Assembly: GCF_009653635.1 (NCBI RefSeq)
Contig: NZ_PPFD01000004.1
Coordinates: 62,001 to 126,000, forward strand
Origin: Endozoicomonas sp. OPT23
GTDB taxonomy: Bacteria > Pseudomonadota > Gammaproteobacteria > Pseudomonadales > Endozoicomonadaceae
DNA length: 64,000 nt
Direction of reading: 5' to 3'
The notes beneath the pieces are model-generated. The model saw nothing but the letters and a program-made list of their open reading frames with translations. It ran no database searches and was not told the origin of the DNA. Positions within the stretch are counted from its first letter, which is position 1. Each line of letters begins with the position of its first letter. A program made the translations under genes and the position numbers. Below are positions 30,964-40,315 of the stretch, piece by piece.

Positions 30964-31278
30964 TTGCACGCTCCTTTCAGCCCTTCAGATATCTGGTTTA
31001 TTCTCGACAAAATACCCAGTGGCACCGTTGCTACTTATGGCCAGTTAGCCAGAATGGTCGGTGCCCCGAGCCATGCCAGACTGGTAGGCAATATTCTTAA
31101 GCAACTGCCTGCTGGCTCAGGATTACCCTGGCATCGAGTTATTAACAGTAAGGGACAAATTTCTTTTCCCGAAGGCAGTGGTAAGCACCTTGAACAACAG
31201 AGACTACTGGAAGAGGAAGGCGTCACTTTACTGAACGGTAAAGTCAGTCTTAACCACTATCAGTGGCAAGGCGAATAA
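30964..31278 (+). CDS. Alkyltransferase-like protein (MGMT/Ogt C-terminal domain, ATL)
   Basis: This is a 104-residue protein of the DNA-alkyltransferase DNA-binding domain family. It begins FSPSDIWFILDKIPSGTVAT and has GQLARMVGAPSHARLVGNIL. The active-site motif is PWHRV, in which Trp replaces the Cys of true O6-alkylguanine transferases (PCHRV). ATL proteins bind alkylated guanine and flag it for nucleotide excision repair. The start is taken as TTG at 30964 with GGAGA 8 bases upstream. An upstream in-frame TTG at 30934 lacks a site. A 70-residue gene follows after one base, suggesting coupled translation. Confidence 0.88.
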   Translation: MHAPFSPSDIWFILDKIPSGTVATYGQLARMVGAPSHARLVGNILKQLPAGSGLPWHRVINSKGQISFPEGSGKHLEQQRLLEEEGVTLLNGKVSLNHYQWQGE

Positions 31279-31279
31279 C

Positions 31280-31492
31280 ATGAGTGACGACAGCACGGAT
31301 GATTTTGAACAGTTACCTGAGGATGTTGCTCTGGCCGTAGAAATTATTCGCCAGATAGAAAACCTTGGCTATGACGCTGATACTGTGCTCAAAGCCATGA
31401 GCCATATCTGTCTGGATACGCTGGCAAAGTTATCGGAAGAAGATCGCCTTAACTGGCAGAAGAAACTCTGCCAGTCGTTAGCGAGCAACTAG
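31280..31492 (+). CDS. Hypothetical 70-residue protein
   Basis: This is a small acidic helical protein beginning MSDDSTDDFEQLPEDVALAV and ending LCQSLASN. I do not recognise a domain. It starts one base after the ATL stop, so it is probably translated with it. It lies just before the convergent ampG-like gene. It may be cytoplasmic; a role in DNA repair would be only a neighbourhood guess. Confidence 0.6.
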   Translation: MSDDSTDDFEQLPEDVALAVEIIRQIENLGYDADTVLKAMSHICLDTLAKLSEEDRLNWQKKLCQSLASN

Positions 31493-31504
31493 TTAAGCCT
31501 CTTA

Positions 31505-33061
31505 TCAGGACTCTTCTCTTTTCTCCATCAATCTTTGCACATAGCTGATCAGCAGCAACACAGGCAAGCCAAGGAAGGCCGATCCGATAAAGAACATCGG
31601 GTAATTCACCGCATCCACGACAGTACCTGAATAACCGGCCAACAGCTTTGGAACCAGTGTCATTAAGGAACTGAACACTGCGTACTGCATCGCCGTGAAA
31701 GCACGGTTAGTCAGGCTGGACAGGAAGGCCACAAAAGCTGCAGATGCAATACCGGCACTCAGGTTGTCAGCGGCAATAACCAATGCCAGCATCCAGCTTT
31801 CTGGAGACATACCTGCCAGCATGGCAAACAGCAGGTTACTGATTGCAGCCAGTAATCCACCCAGCCAAAGAATACGCATCACACCATAACGAACCGCCAG
31901 CAGACCTCCCAGGAAGCCACCCGCAATAGTCATCACCAGACCAAAGGTTTTGGTAATCGCTGCGATTTGATCCTTGGTGTAACCCATATCGGTATAGAAA
32001 ACGTTCGCCACGGCTCCCATGACAATATCTGCAATACGATAGGTTCCCACCAACAAGAGGATATAGAGAGCCAGTTTGCCGTAACGGTCAAAGAAGTCCG
32101 TAAACGGTGCTACATAGGTGTCACGAACCATGGCTCTTGGTGCTACATGCAGACGAATCATCAACCATGCAGCCAAAACGCCACAACCAATACTGATAAA
32201 CAGTCGAATGGTTTCTGCAAAAAAGCCCGCTACGTGTTTCGCCATGCCTATATCCATAAGGCCTGACTTGATATCAGCCGTCAGCGAGGGCGACAGAGTA
32301 AAACCTGCTACAAATGCAGCGGCGGCAACTATAAACAAACCGACAAAGCGAACGTAATCACTGGTACCGTAATTCTGGGAAGAAAACGGCGCACCGGTTT
32401 CCGGTTCGGAGATGATAAGGGTAGTGGCCACGCCAATCAGCATAAAGGCTGCCATACACTGATAGGTGGATGACCAGGCACTGTAGTCATAAATTGAGTC
32501 ATCACCACCGCTGAACCAACTGGCCAGAGCAAGACCGCCCGCACCTGCTACCAGCATACCGATTCGATAACCCGCGATATAAGCAGAGGACATCATGGCT
32601 TGCAGATCACTTTCTGCGGCTTCAATCCGCCAGGCATCAATAACAATGTCCTGAGTCGCCGATGAGAAACCCAGCATCACTGCGCCTATCGCCACCCAGG
32701 TCAAACCATTAACCGGGTCGTTACTGGCCATAAACAGCAAGGCAGCCATGACGGCAAACTGTGCCAGCAACAACCAAGCTCGTCTTCGCCCCAGCGTTTT
32801 AGTCAGCCAGGGCAAGGGTAGCCTGTCGACTAAAGGCGCCCAGACGAACTTGAACGAATAACCCAAGGCGGCCCAGCTAAAAAAAGTCACCATACTTCTT
32901 TCAACACCGGCTTCTCTCAGCCAGATCGACAGGCTGCTGAAGATAAGCAGAATAGGTAAGCCTGCAGAAAAACCCAGAAAGAGCGCACTGATCACTCTGG
33001 GGTGTTTAAAGCTCTGCCAGGCTTCTCCCCAGCTTCGGGTTCTATTTGCCTCTGTGTGCAT
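31505..33061 (-). CDS. ampG: AmpG-type muropeptide permease (MFS)
   Basis: This is a 518-residue major facilitator protein with about 12-14 predicted membrane segments. The N-terminus LGFSAGLPILLIFSSLSIWL, then FSWAALGYSFKFVWAPLVDR and GRRRAWLLLAQF are typical AmpG landmarks. It imports GlcNAc-anhydro-muropeptides from the periplasm for cell-wall recycling, and in many Gammaproteobacteria it is linked to beta-lactamase induction. GGAG lies 8 bases before the ATG. No recycling enzyme is adjacent. The family is clear; the exact substrate is inferred from it. Confidence 0.9.
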   Translation of the reverse strand: MHTEANRTRSWGEAWQSFKHPRVISALFLGFSAGLPILLIFSSLSIWLREAGVERSMVTFFSWAALGYSFKFVWAPLVDRLPLPWLTKTLGRRRAWLLLAQFAVMAALLFMASNDPVNGLTWVAIGAVMLGFSSATQDIVIDAWRIEAAESDLQAMMSSAYIAGYRIGMLVAGAGGLALASWFSGGDDSIYDYSAWSSTYQCMAAFMLIGVATTLIISEPETGAPFSSQNYGTSDYVRFVGLFIVAAAAFVAGFTLSPSLTADIKSGLMDIGMAKHVAGFFAETIRLFISIGCGVLAAWLMIRLHVAPRAMVRDTYVAPFTDFFDRYGKLALYILLLVGTYRIADIVMGAVANVFYTDMGYTKDQIAAITKTFGLVMTIAGGFLGGLLAVRYGVMRILWLGGLLAAISNLLFAMLAGMSPESWMLALVIAADNLSAGIASAAFVAFLSSLTNRAFTAMQYAVFSSLMTLVPKLLAGYSGTVVDAVNYPMFFIGSAFLGLPVLLLISYVQRLMEKREES

Positions 33062-33134
33062 TCACTTGCTCCAAAAGGAAAAGCCTTTTCATTGAAAAAT
33101 GTACTAATTTAATTGTTCTCTATTGGAGCAGAGA

Positions 33135-34043
33135 ATGATAGTCGCTAATAGCCTGAACAACATCTTAATCAAAACCACTCTGTACTTTGGTCTCAGTATT
33201 AGTTTGTCCGTTCATGCGAACGATATTGAACCTCGCACTGAAGAAGATCTGAGAAACTGGCAGTTTTTTATTGAAACGCCGGATAACCAGTTAGAGCACA
33301 ACTGCTCAGGAATAGCCATTGCTGATGATCTGATTCTGACTGTTGATTACTGTGTTCCCAAGTCATACACAGGTTCACCACATGATACTTCAACCATGGT
33401 CAGTGTGATTAAAAGTGACAGTAATGACAGAACCGCTTTTAAAGCCAGAAATGTTAAGTACCTGACTCTGAATTCTCAATCTGGGTCAGACTATGCAGGT
33501 GTTGCACTGATATCGCTGGCTGAAACATCACTGGCTGAAAGTATGAGTTTTGACAAGTTGCCTGTGATAGCGTTCCAGGAACCTGATAAGGTCTCTGAGA
33601 AAGATCAATGGCAGGCGTGCTATACAGAAAAGCAGCAGGCCTCCCCGCCACTGCTTCCTTCCTACAATATCCAACTGGTTCTGCTTATGGCCATGAGTTT
33701 GAATGATTGTCAGGATCATCATAAAAAACATCAACCATTAACCTTTTGCGCACTACCTGACTTTTACCCTATTCAAGCAAAATTTATTCATGGAGCCCCC
33801 TTGTTTAATATGAAGGGAGAATTGATCGCCATAGGCTATAACAGAGAACAGTTTAATCATGATGGAATTGAAAGCTCTCTAGCATTTAGCTTCTTTATTC
33901 CGCTGGGATATTTTTCAGAAGAACTAAGCGAAGCACTGATGCAACACTATGCCCCCTCTGTAAACCAGAAAAAATGGAAAAGGACAAAAGGGTCACCGGA
34001 CAATCCCGAGTTTTGTATTAATCCGGAGAGTAGCTCAATATAA
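33135..34043 (+). CDS. Secreted degenerate trypsin-like (S1) pseudoprotease
   Basis: This is a 302-residue protein with a Sec signal (about 1-28, ending LSVHA before NDIEP). It keeps the S1 scaffold. NCSGIAIADDLILTVDYC corresponds to the strand with the catalytic His-Cys, but the His position is occupied by Tyr (TVDYC instead of TAAHC). SDYAGVALISL corresponds to the Asp region. HGAPLFNMKGELIAIGY corresponds to the serine loop, but GDSGGP is replaced by IHGAP. Two of three triad residues appear lost, so it is probably a non-catalytic binding protein. The start ATG has GGAG 6 bases upstream; an upstream TTG (33123) is unlikely. Confidence 0.6.
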   Translation: MIVANSLNNILIKTTLYFGLSISLSVHANDIEPRTEEDLRNWQFFIETPDNQLEHNCSGIAIADDLILTVDYCVPKSYTGSPHDTSTMVSVIKSDSNDRTAFKARNVKYLTLNSQSGSDYAGVALISLAETSLAESMSFDKLPVIAFQEPDKVSEKDQWQACYTEKQQASPPLLPSYNIQLVLLMAMSLNDCQDHHKKHQPLTFCALPDFYPIQAKFIHGAPLFNMKGELIAIGYNREQFNHDGIESSLAFSFFIPLGYFSEELSEALMQHYAPSVNQKKWKRTKGSPDNPEFCINPESSSI

Positions 34044-34065
34044 ATGGGCTACCCTCCTGTGGTGA

Positions 34066-34551
34066 TCAATCGCGGAAATTATTGTACTGCAGAGGCATAT
34101 CGGTGTCTTCTTCACGCAGCATGGCGATCACCGTTTGCAGGTCATCACGTTTCTTCCCCGTCACACGTACCTGCTCACCCTGAATAGCCGCCTGAACCTT
34201 CAGTTTTTTATCCTTGATCAGTTTAACGATCTTTCTGGCATGGTCTTTTTCCAGACCCTGACGAACCATGACATCCTGCTTAACATGCTTGCCATGACCG
34301 TAGTTATCTTTTACTTCCAGGCACTTAACATCAATTCCGCGCTTGACCATTTTGGTCCTCAGAATTTCAATCATTTGTACCAGTTGGAAGTCGGCATCCG
34401 CAGACATGATGATTTGTTTGTCGCCGCTCTTTTCAAAGCTGGCATCCACACCACGAAAATCATAACGAGTGGTCAGTTCACGATTGGCCTGGTCAACCGC
34501 ATTGGTCAATTCATGCATATCTACTTCGGAAACAATATCAAAAGAAGGCAT
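34066..34551 (-). CDS. yajQ: YajQ family nucleotide (cyclic di-GMP)-binding protein
   Basis: This is a 161-residue protein matching the YajQ/UPF0234 family. It begins [20 protein letters not shown] and has [19 protein letters not shown] and [20 protein letters not shown]; it ends LQYNNFRD. The fold is two RNP-like domains. Family members bind cyclic di-GMP or nucleotides and affect virulence and phage transcription. GGGAG is upstream of the ATG. It is a single gene, convergent with the pseudoprotease. Confidence 0.96.
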   Translation of the reverse strand: MPSFDIVSEVDMHELTNAVDQANRELTTRYDFRGVDASFEKSGDKQIIMSADADFQLVQMIEILRTKMVKRGIDVKCLEVKDNYGHGKHVKQDVMVRQGLEKDHARKIVKLIKDKKLKVQAAIQGEQVRVTGKKRDDLQTVIAMLREEDTDMPLQYNNFRD

Positions 34552-34706
34552 AGAGGCACTCCCAAAAAATTAAAAAAGAATGCCTCTATTGTATCCGAGA
34601 AAGCTGTATTCGAGAAAGCAGCCACCGGGAATGTCTGACCAAAGAATACTGCCCTCACAACATGTATCCGAGAATACCTGACTGATGGCAAGACTATCGA
34701 GAGAGC

Positions 34707-34916
34707 TTATGAGCCCGCAATTCTAAAACCGATACGAACAGTCACCTGAAAGTGCTTTATTTCACCGTCTTCAATATGGCCTCTATGCTCAACGACTTCG
34801 TACCAACCAATATTCTTCAGTGTTGCACTGGCAGTAGTGATAGCATTTCGAATAGCATCATCACTACCAGTGGTTGAACTTCCTACCACTTCAACAATTT
34901 TATAAACATGGCTCAT
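34707..34916 (-). CDS. Dodecin family flavin-binding protein
   Basis: This is a 69-residue protein beginning MSHVYKIVEVVGSSTTGSDD, with IGWYEVVEHRGHI and FQVTVRIGFRI, matching dodecins. Dodecins assemble into 12-subunit shells that store or buffer flavin. The ATG at 34916 is preferred because AGGAG lies 8 bases upstream; in-frame starts further upstream (34922, 34955) are too close to it or lack a site. It is a single gene between yajQ and panE. Confidence 0.93.
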   Translation of the reverse strand: MSHVYKIVEVVGSSTTGSDDAIRNAITTASATLKNIGWYEVVEHRGHIEDGEIKHFQVTVRIGFRIAGS

Positions 34917-35051
34917 ATTCATTCTCCTGTTCCGGTTCTGAATAGTCAGTTTCAAAAAGCTTGATTTCTAATGCAGCCTTCAATCCAGTATAGCCAGCAA
35001 ACTGTCTTTGAAGCGGTTACACTGCAGGCTTTGTAATCATCAGACAGATCT

Positions 35052-35957
35052 ATGAAGCCAACCTCGGACTGGCACATTCTCGGAGCAGGCAGTATTGGTT
35101 GTCTCTGGGCCAGCAAACTACTGCAGAAGCAACAGCAGCCAACCATCATTGTTCGCCAGCAGAAATATCAGAATACTGAACTGAAGCTTGTTGAGCTGGA
35201 TGGAAGCACTCATTGCTGGCCAGTTAAAACCGCAACATCGCACACACTCAACCAGCCTATCGAAAGACTACTGCTTTGCACCAAAGCGCAGGATGCCTTT
35301 GAAGCCATTAGCTCAGTTGAAGATCATCTTACTGAGAACTGCCAGATTGTACTGATGCAAAATGGTATGGGGAGTCAGCAACAGATTGCTGAAGCGTTTG
35401 AGCATTACGCTGTTTTTGCCGCCAGTACAACGGAAGGCGCCTGGCTAAAAGAACCTCTTCATGTTTGCCATGCGGGTAATGGCAATACATGGTTTGGACC
35501 AATGAACAGGAAAGCAAAACTGTTGCCCTGTCCTGCTTTTTCTAGCCTGTCTGAAAGCATCATTCCTGTATCAGACATTGAAGAAAAACTCTGGGATAAA
35601 CTGGCCATTAACTGCGCAATCAATGGGTTAACAGCCCTGTACGATTGCCGTAACGGAGCGCTTCTTGAAACCGGTCAATATCGAAAACGCATGTTGTTAT
35701 TGATTGAAGAAGTGGTAACAGTCAGACAGGCGCTCGCAGTTTCTTCACCAGAAAGCCTTCAGGATATTGTTGAAAAAGTCTGCATAGCCACCGCAGCAAA
35801 CCACTCTTCCACCTGTATGGATGCTCGTCATGGCCGTAAGTCAGAGCTAGCGTTTATCAATGGTTATCTGATCAATCACGCTAAACAACTGAACATTAAA
35901 CTGACAGAGAACCTGATGTTAATGAGAGAACTCAAGAATAAAGGCATTCGCTGGTAA
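35052..35957 (+). CDS. panE: 2-Dehydropantoate 2-reductase (ketopantoate reductase)
   Basis: This is a 301-residue protein with the N-terminal Rossmann fold WHILGAGSIGCLWASKLLQK. The ApbA/PanE motif follows in LLLCTKAQDAFEAI, then VLMQNGMGSQQ and KLAINCAINGLTALYDCRNG with the catalytic Lys. It reduces ketopantoate with NADPH to pantoate for pantothenate and CoA synthesis. The length and motifs are standard. A second, more divergent member of the family is encoded at 60402. The gene is monocistronic. Confidence 0.9.
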   Translation: MKPTSDWHILGAGSIGCLWASKLLQKQQQPTIIVRQQKYQNTELKLVELDGSTHCWPVKTATSHTLNQPIERLLLCTKAQDAFEAISSVEDHLTENCQIVLMQNGMGSQQQIAEAFEHYAVFAASTTEGAWLKEPLHVCHAGNGNTWFGPMNRKAKLLPCPAFSSLSESIIPVSDIEEKLWDKLAINCAINGLTALYDCRNGALLETGQYRKRMLLLIEEVVTVRQALAVSSPESLQDIVEKVCIATAANHSSTCMDARHGRKSELAFINGYLINHAKQLNIKLTENLMLMRELKNKGIRW

Positions 35958-36099
35958 GCAGACTCTGAGATGGCTGTTCATAAGTACGATTGTGCTTAGA
36001 CCATAAATACAGTAGGTTCGCAGAAAGGCATAGCACTCTATAAAAAAAACCAGCTGTGCACGATATTCATGGAAAAAACGTTCATGGAAAACGAACTGT

Positions 36100-38124
36100 A
36101 TGAGCCGACCTGGTCAGATCTTTTATCGTTACCTTTCCGGACTGTCGCTGAGCAAGAAGTTGCTGGGTGGACTGGTCAGTGTTGTTCTCACTATCGCCCT
36201 TATCGCTACCAGTGCAGTGATGCTGTCAGCCTATCTGATGTCCAAGCACTACTTTCTGCCAGACAATGTTCAGGCCATGGTGAAAATTCTTTCGGAAGAT
36301 TCAGTGCTTTCCACTCTTACAGGCAATGTAACCAGAGCTGAACAGACATTGGCTGCGGCCAGTGAATACTCCCAGATACGCTCATTAGCTATCTACAATC
36401 CTGACGGCAAGCTTCATGCATCCTATAACAATCAGCCTGAACACTTTTTTATTCCTTATGTCGTTCCAGAAAACATAAACGCAGACTATCAATACCTCAG
36501 CAAGATTGAACAAAGTCCCGGCGAAGAGTACACCCTCTATATTCAGGCCGATCCAGCTCTTCCTATGTTCTTTTTCTTCTTTATGGGATTGGCCAGTTTT
36601 ATCATCCTTGTGTCGTTTGTATTACTGACCAGCTTATCCACAGGTTTTATCAAACGGTTTGTCACCCTGCCGGTGTTGCATCTGATTCGAGTCACCAACC
36701 GTGTATCCGAACAGGAGAACTATTCGATACGGGCAAGACGTTTTCATAACGATGAGATTGGTAAACTCACCAACACATTCAACGCTATGCTCAGCCGTAT
36801 CGAGCTACGAGACCAGCAACTGACTGAAGAGAGAGATAAAGCGGAAAAAGCAGGGCTTAAAGCTCAAGAGCTTGCCGCAGAGATGCAGCAAAGCAACAGC
36901 AAACTAGCGAGGGAAGTAGAAGTCAGAAGTCGAGTAGAGAGGAAGCTGACCCAGTTTCAGAATTACCTGAACGATATTATTGATTCCATGCCTTCAGCAC
37001 TGCTGGCCATTGATGACAATATGACCGTAAACCAGTGCAATAAAGCAGCGACCGAGCTGGCATCACTGCCCTTCGATCAGATGATTGGCAAGCCTCTGGA
37101 ACATATTCTTCCCTTTCTTTATCAATGCCATGATCAGCTGCAAACTGCTTTACAGGAACAGAAGTTTCAACGCATAGAAAAGCTACCTATCGAGCTGGAA
37201 TGCTCCAAGAACTATCTTGACCTGATCATTTACCCTCTCAGCCGTGATGAAACCTCTGGCGCGGTAATACTGATCGACAACATTACCCGCCGTCACAAGC
37301 TGGAAGAGATGATGATTCAGACCGAAAAAATGATGTCGGTCGGTGGTCTGGCTGCAGGAATGGCCCATGAAATCAACAACCCGCTGGGCGCTATTATTCA
37401 GGGCAGCCAGAATATACGTCGTCGTGTGTCCAAAGAATTACCCGTTAATGTTCAGGCTGCAGAAGAACAGAACATTGATCTAAGTGCTGTTAATCAATAT
37501 CTGGAAACGCGGGGAATTATCCGTTTTCTTGATAATATTCAGGATGCTGGCGTACGTGCTTCGAAAATTGTTTCCAATATGCTGCTGTTCAGTCGTGGCG
37601 GCGAAGCGGTATTGACCCCTGCAAACCTGACCGACCTGATAGAGCGCACCATTGAAATTGCGTCTAATGATTTCAATCTCAAGAAAGGTCTGGATTTCAT
37701 GCATATTCGAGTCCACAAAGAACTGGACCCGATGATTACTGAAGTGCCCTGTATTGCCAGTGAACTGCAGCAAGTTCTGCTAAATCTTTTAAAGAACGCT
37801 GCTTTTGCCATCCATAACCGCAGGGATAAAACAGAGCTTGGTCTTATAACCATCCGCACACAGCAAGAGAAAAACAAAGTCATTATCTCTGTATCAGACA
37901 ACGGCAGCGGTATGGATGGTGAAACCCGCAAGCGTATTTTCGAGCCTTTTTTTACCACCAAAGAAGTGGGTAACGGCACCGGGCTTGGCTTGTCTGTTTC
38001 CTACTTTATTATCACTGCGCACCATAAAGGCACTATGAGTGTCTTTTCCGTTCCTGACAAAGGCACTGAGTTCAGTATCAGTTTACCGCTGGAATATCAT
38101 GAGGAAGCGGTCAGTCCAGCGTAA
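36100..38124 (+). CDS. Orphan sensor histidine kinase (HAMP-PAS-HisKA-HATPase)
   Basis: This is a 674-residue membrane kinase. TM1 is at about residues 21-43, followed by a periplasmic region to about 155, TM2 at about 155-185, and a HAMP domain to about 245. A coiled coil (about 245-285) and a PAS-like domain (about 290-405) come next. The H box is MAHEINNPLGAIIQ (His423), with an unusually long helix insert after it. The N box is NLLKNAAFAIHNR, and the G boxes are SDNGSGMDGETRKRIFEPFF and GTGLGLSVS. No response regulator gene is adjacent, so its partner is elsewhere. Signal unknown. Confidence 0.9.
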   Translation: MSRPGQIFYRYLSGLSLSKKLLGGLVSVVLTIALIATSAVMLSAYLMSKHYFLPDNVQAMVKILSEDSVLSTLTGNVTRAEQTLAAASEYSQIRSLAIYNPDGKLHASYNNQPEHFFIPYVVPENINADYQYLSKIEQSPGEEYTLYIQADPALPMFFFFFMGLASFIILVSFVLLTSLSTGFIKRFVTLPVLHLIRVTNRVSEQENYSIRARRFHNDEIGKLTNTFNAMLSRIELRDQQLTEERDKAEKAGLKAQELAAEMQQSNSKLAREVEVRSRVERKLTQFQNYLNDIIDSMPSALLAIDDNMTVNQCNKAATELASLPFDQMIGKPLEHILPFLYQCHDQLQTALQEQKFQRIEKLPIELECSKNYLDLIIYPLSRDETSGAVILIDNITRRHKLEEMMIQTEKMMSVGGLAAGMAHEINNPLGAIIQGSQNIRRRVSKELPVNVQAAEEQNIDLSAVNQYLETRGIIRFLDNIQDAGVRASKIVSNMLLFSRGGEAVLTPANLTDLIERTIEIASNDFNLKKGLDFMHIRVHKELDPMITEVPCIASELQQVLLNLLKNAAFAIHNRRDKTELGLITIRTQQEKNKVIISVSDNGSGMDGETRKRIFEPFFTTKEVGNGTGLGLSVSYFIITAHHKGTMSVFSVPDKGTEFSISLPLEYHEEAVSPA

Positions 38125-38202
38125 AATCCGTGGGCTTATGACACATGTAATGTTTATAATCTCTGCCCAAATTGATCTTGGACCTTGCCAGATATCACCA
38201 CT

Positions 38203-39087
38203 ATGCAGAATTCCCCAGCCCAACTGCCAGAAGCGCTTATTATTGAGATTGCCACCAATGTTCGCCATGCGCTGACGGAAGATATTGGTTCAGGCGACAT
38301 TACCGCGTCCCTGATTCCGGAAAGCCAGCAGGCCAGAGCACGCATCATCTGTCGTGAACAGGCCGTTATTGCCGGACAAGCCTGGTTCAACGAAGTCTTT
38401 CATCAGATTGATTCGGAAGTAAAACTGGACTGGCAGGTGAAAGAAGGTGAGCAGGTAGAAGCTGACCAGACACTGGTTTACCTCGAAGGCTCTGCTCGCA
38501 GCCTATTGACCGGTGAGCGTGCTGCCATGAACTTTCTGCAGACACTGTCTGGCACCGCTACCCGCTGTCGTTTCTATGCGGATCTGGTTATGAATACTGA
38601 TGTTAAGATTCTGGATACCCGCAAAACACTTCCCGGGCTGCGTCTGGCCCAGAAATACGCAGTAACTCAAGGTGGCTGCCACAATCATCGTATTGGTCTT
38701 TATGATGCTTTCCTGATCAAGGAAAACCATATCGCGGCCTGTGGTGGTATTGATCAGGCAGTGACTACGGCTAAAGAGATCGCTCCGGGCAAGCCTGTAG
38801 AGGTGGAAGTGGAGAGTATTGAAGAGTTCAAACTGGCCCGCAGTGCCGGTGCAGACATCATCATGCTCGATAACTTCAATAATGATCTGCTGCGCGAAAC
38901 TGTAGACCTTAATAAATCTCTGGATGCAGCTGCTGGCAAAACTGAACGTCCAAAGCTGGAAGCATCCGGTGGTATTACCAATGAACGCCTGCCCTCCATT
39001 GCCGCGACCGGTGTTGATTTTATCTCAATAGGAACCCTGACCAAGGATTGCCAGTCTATTGATCTCTCCATGCGGGTTATTGGTTGA
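38203..39087 (+). CDS. nadC: Nicotinate-nucleotide pyrophosphorylase (carboxylating)
   Basis: This is a 294-residue quinolinate phosphoribosyltransferase. It converts quinolinate and PRPP to nicotinate mononucleotide in NAD synthesis. Motifs visible are [54 protein letters not shown] and [20 protein letters not shown]. The ATG at 38203 is used; a TTG at 38185 is a possible longer start and neither has a clear ribosome site. It is followed by a large structured intergenic element and then galE. Confidence 0.95.
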   Translation: MQNSPAQLPEALIIEIATNVRHALTEDIGSGDITASLIPESQQARARIICREQAVIAGQAWFNEVFHQIDSEVKLDWQVKEGEQVEADQTLVYLEGSARSLLTGERAAMNFLQTLSGTATRCRFYADLVMNTDVKILDTRKTLPGLRLAQKYAVTQGGCHNHRIGLYDAFLIKENHIAACGGIDQAVTTAKEIAPGKPVEVEVESIEEFKLARSAGADIIMLDNFNNDLLRETVDLNKSLDAAAGKTERPKLEASGGITNERLPSIAATGVDFISIGTLTKDCQSIDLSMRVIG

Positions 39088-39104
39088 TTTTCCGGCTTTG
39101 TGGC

Positions 39105-39201
39105 CAGTAAGTCAGGCTGTTCTTTCCGCTCAACAGACCATCCATGGTCTGAATTCGCTAGCAGGCCTTCCCGGCCTTTGAAAGAACAACCTGACTTACT
39201 G
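39105..39201. repeat. Large cloverleaf-like inverted repeat between nadC and galE
   Basis: Arms of 22 bases at 39105-39126 and 39180-39201 are complementary with one mismatch. Inside are two further hairpins: CAGACCAT-CC-ATGGTCTG and AGGCC-TTCCC-GGCCT. The whole could fold as a multi-branched stem in DNA or RNA. It fills most of the 147-bp gap between nadC and galE. No transposase ORF is present, so it looks like a miniature element or structured intergenic repeat. Confidence 0.75.
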
Positions 39202-39234
39202 ACGTTCCTGTCACCGAACAATTTGAGAGAGAGT

Positions 39235-40251
39235 ATGAGCAAAATATTAGTAACAGGTGGTGCTGGCTATATTGGCAGCCACACCTGCATTGAATTGCTG
39301 AACAACGGCTATGAAGTACTGGTGCTGGACAACCTGAGCAACAGCAGTGATGAATCCCTGAAACGGGTTCAGACCATTACTCATAAAAAGCTGGAATTTG
39401 TTAACGGCGATATCCGTGATCGTGAGCTACTGGACAAGCTGTTCAGTGAAAACACTTTTGAAGCGGTCATTCACTTTGCTGGCTTTAAAGCTGTTGGTGA
39501 GTCCTGCGAGATTCCGCTGGATTACTACGACAACAATGTTTACGGAACTATCGTTCTGTGTCAGGCCATGAAAGCAGCCAATGTGAAATCCATTGTCTTC
39601 AGCTCTTCCGCCACGGTTTACGGTGACCCAGCCAGTCTGCCGATTATGGAAGACTTCCCACTCAGTGCAACCAACCCTTATGGTCGTTCCAAGCTGATGG
39701 TAGAAGAGATGATGGGCGACCTCTTCAAATCTGATAACGACTGGGGCATTGCCCTGCTTCGTTACTTCAATCCTGTGGGCGCACACCCTTCAGGCCAGAT
39801 TGGTGAAGACCCTAACGACATTCCCAATAACCTGATGCCTTTTGTCAGCCAGGTGGCTATTGGCAAACTGGAAAAGCTGCGGGTGTTTGGTAACGATTAC
39901 CCGACTGTTGATGGCACCGGTGTCAGGGATTATATCCATGTTGTGGACCTGGCTATTGGTCATGTTCGGGCTATAGAACGTCTGAAGAGCAACAAAGGTG
40001 TTCAGATATGGAACCTTGGTGTTGGTAAAGGCTACAGCGTTCTTGAAATGGTTGCTGCTTTTGAAAAAGCTTCCGGTAAAGATGTTCCCTATGAAATTGT
40101 TGATCGTCGCTCCGGTGACATTGCCGCCTGCTACGCCAACCCTGAAAAAGCCCTGAAAGAGCTGAACTGGAAAGCAGAGCGCGAGCTGGAAGAGATGGTG
40201 ACGGACGCCTGGCGTTGGCAGTCACAGAACCCTAACGGTTATGCTTCCTGA
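39235..40251 (+). CDS. galE: UDP-glucose 4-epimerase
   Basis: This is a 338-residue extended SDR. It begins [20 protein letters not shown], with the catalytic SSSATVYG and the Tyr-Lys pair in [14 protein letters not shown]. It has [16 protein letters not shown] and the C-terminal [20 protein letters not shown], all typical of GalE. It interconverts UDP-glucose and UDP-galactose for surface polysaccharides. An upstream in-frame GTG at 39100 would run translation through the structured repeat and is rejected. The ATG follows AGAGAG. Confidence 0.96.
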   Translation: MSKILVTGGAGYIGSHTCIELLNNGYEVLVLDNLSNSSDESLKRVQTITHKKLEFVNGDIRDRELLDKLFSENTFEAVIHFAGFKAVGESCEIPLDYYDNNVYGTIVLCQAMKAANVKSIVFSSSATVYGDPASLPIMEDFPLSATNPYGRSKLMVEEMMGDLFKSDNDWGIALLRYFNPVGAHPSGQIGEDPNDIPNNLMPFVSQVAIGKLEKLRVFGNDYPTVDGTGVRDYIHVVDLAIGHVRAIERLKSNKGVQIWNLGVGKGYSVLEMVAAFEKASGKDVPYEIVDRRSGDIAACYANPEKALKELNWKAERELEEMVTDAWRWQSQNPNGYAS

Positions 40252-40272
40252 TTATTGATTGAAGCCACCATC

Positions 40273-40313
40273 GGCCGATGAAAAGTAGATTCATATCTAT
40301 CTGGACATCGGCC
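40273..40313. repeat. Hairpin just upstream of the ligB start codon
   Basis: GGCCGATG at 40273-40280 pairs perfectly with CATCGGCC at 40306-40313, ending 2 bases before the ligB ATG. It could terminate galE transcription or hide the ligB ribosome site. Confidence 0.45.
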
Positions 40314-40315
40314 TT

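Noticed and set aside
34560-34706. Repeated TGTATCCGAGAA words between yajQ and dodecin
   Set aside because: Only two short matches; not enough for a repeat family.
36069-36341. 90-residue frame overlapping the histidine kinase start
   Set aside because: Out of frame with the clear kinase and rich in unlikely residues.
39100-39234. Longer galE reading frame starting at GTG 39100
   Set aside because: It would be translated through the structured repeat; GalE proteins start at [16 protein letters not shown].
38754-39242. 162-residue minus-strand frame over nadC end and the structured repeat
   Set aside because: Antisense to nadC; its N-terminal part is translation of the inverted repeat.
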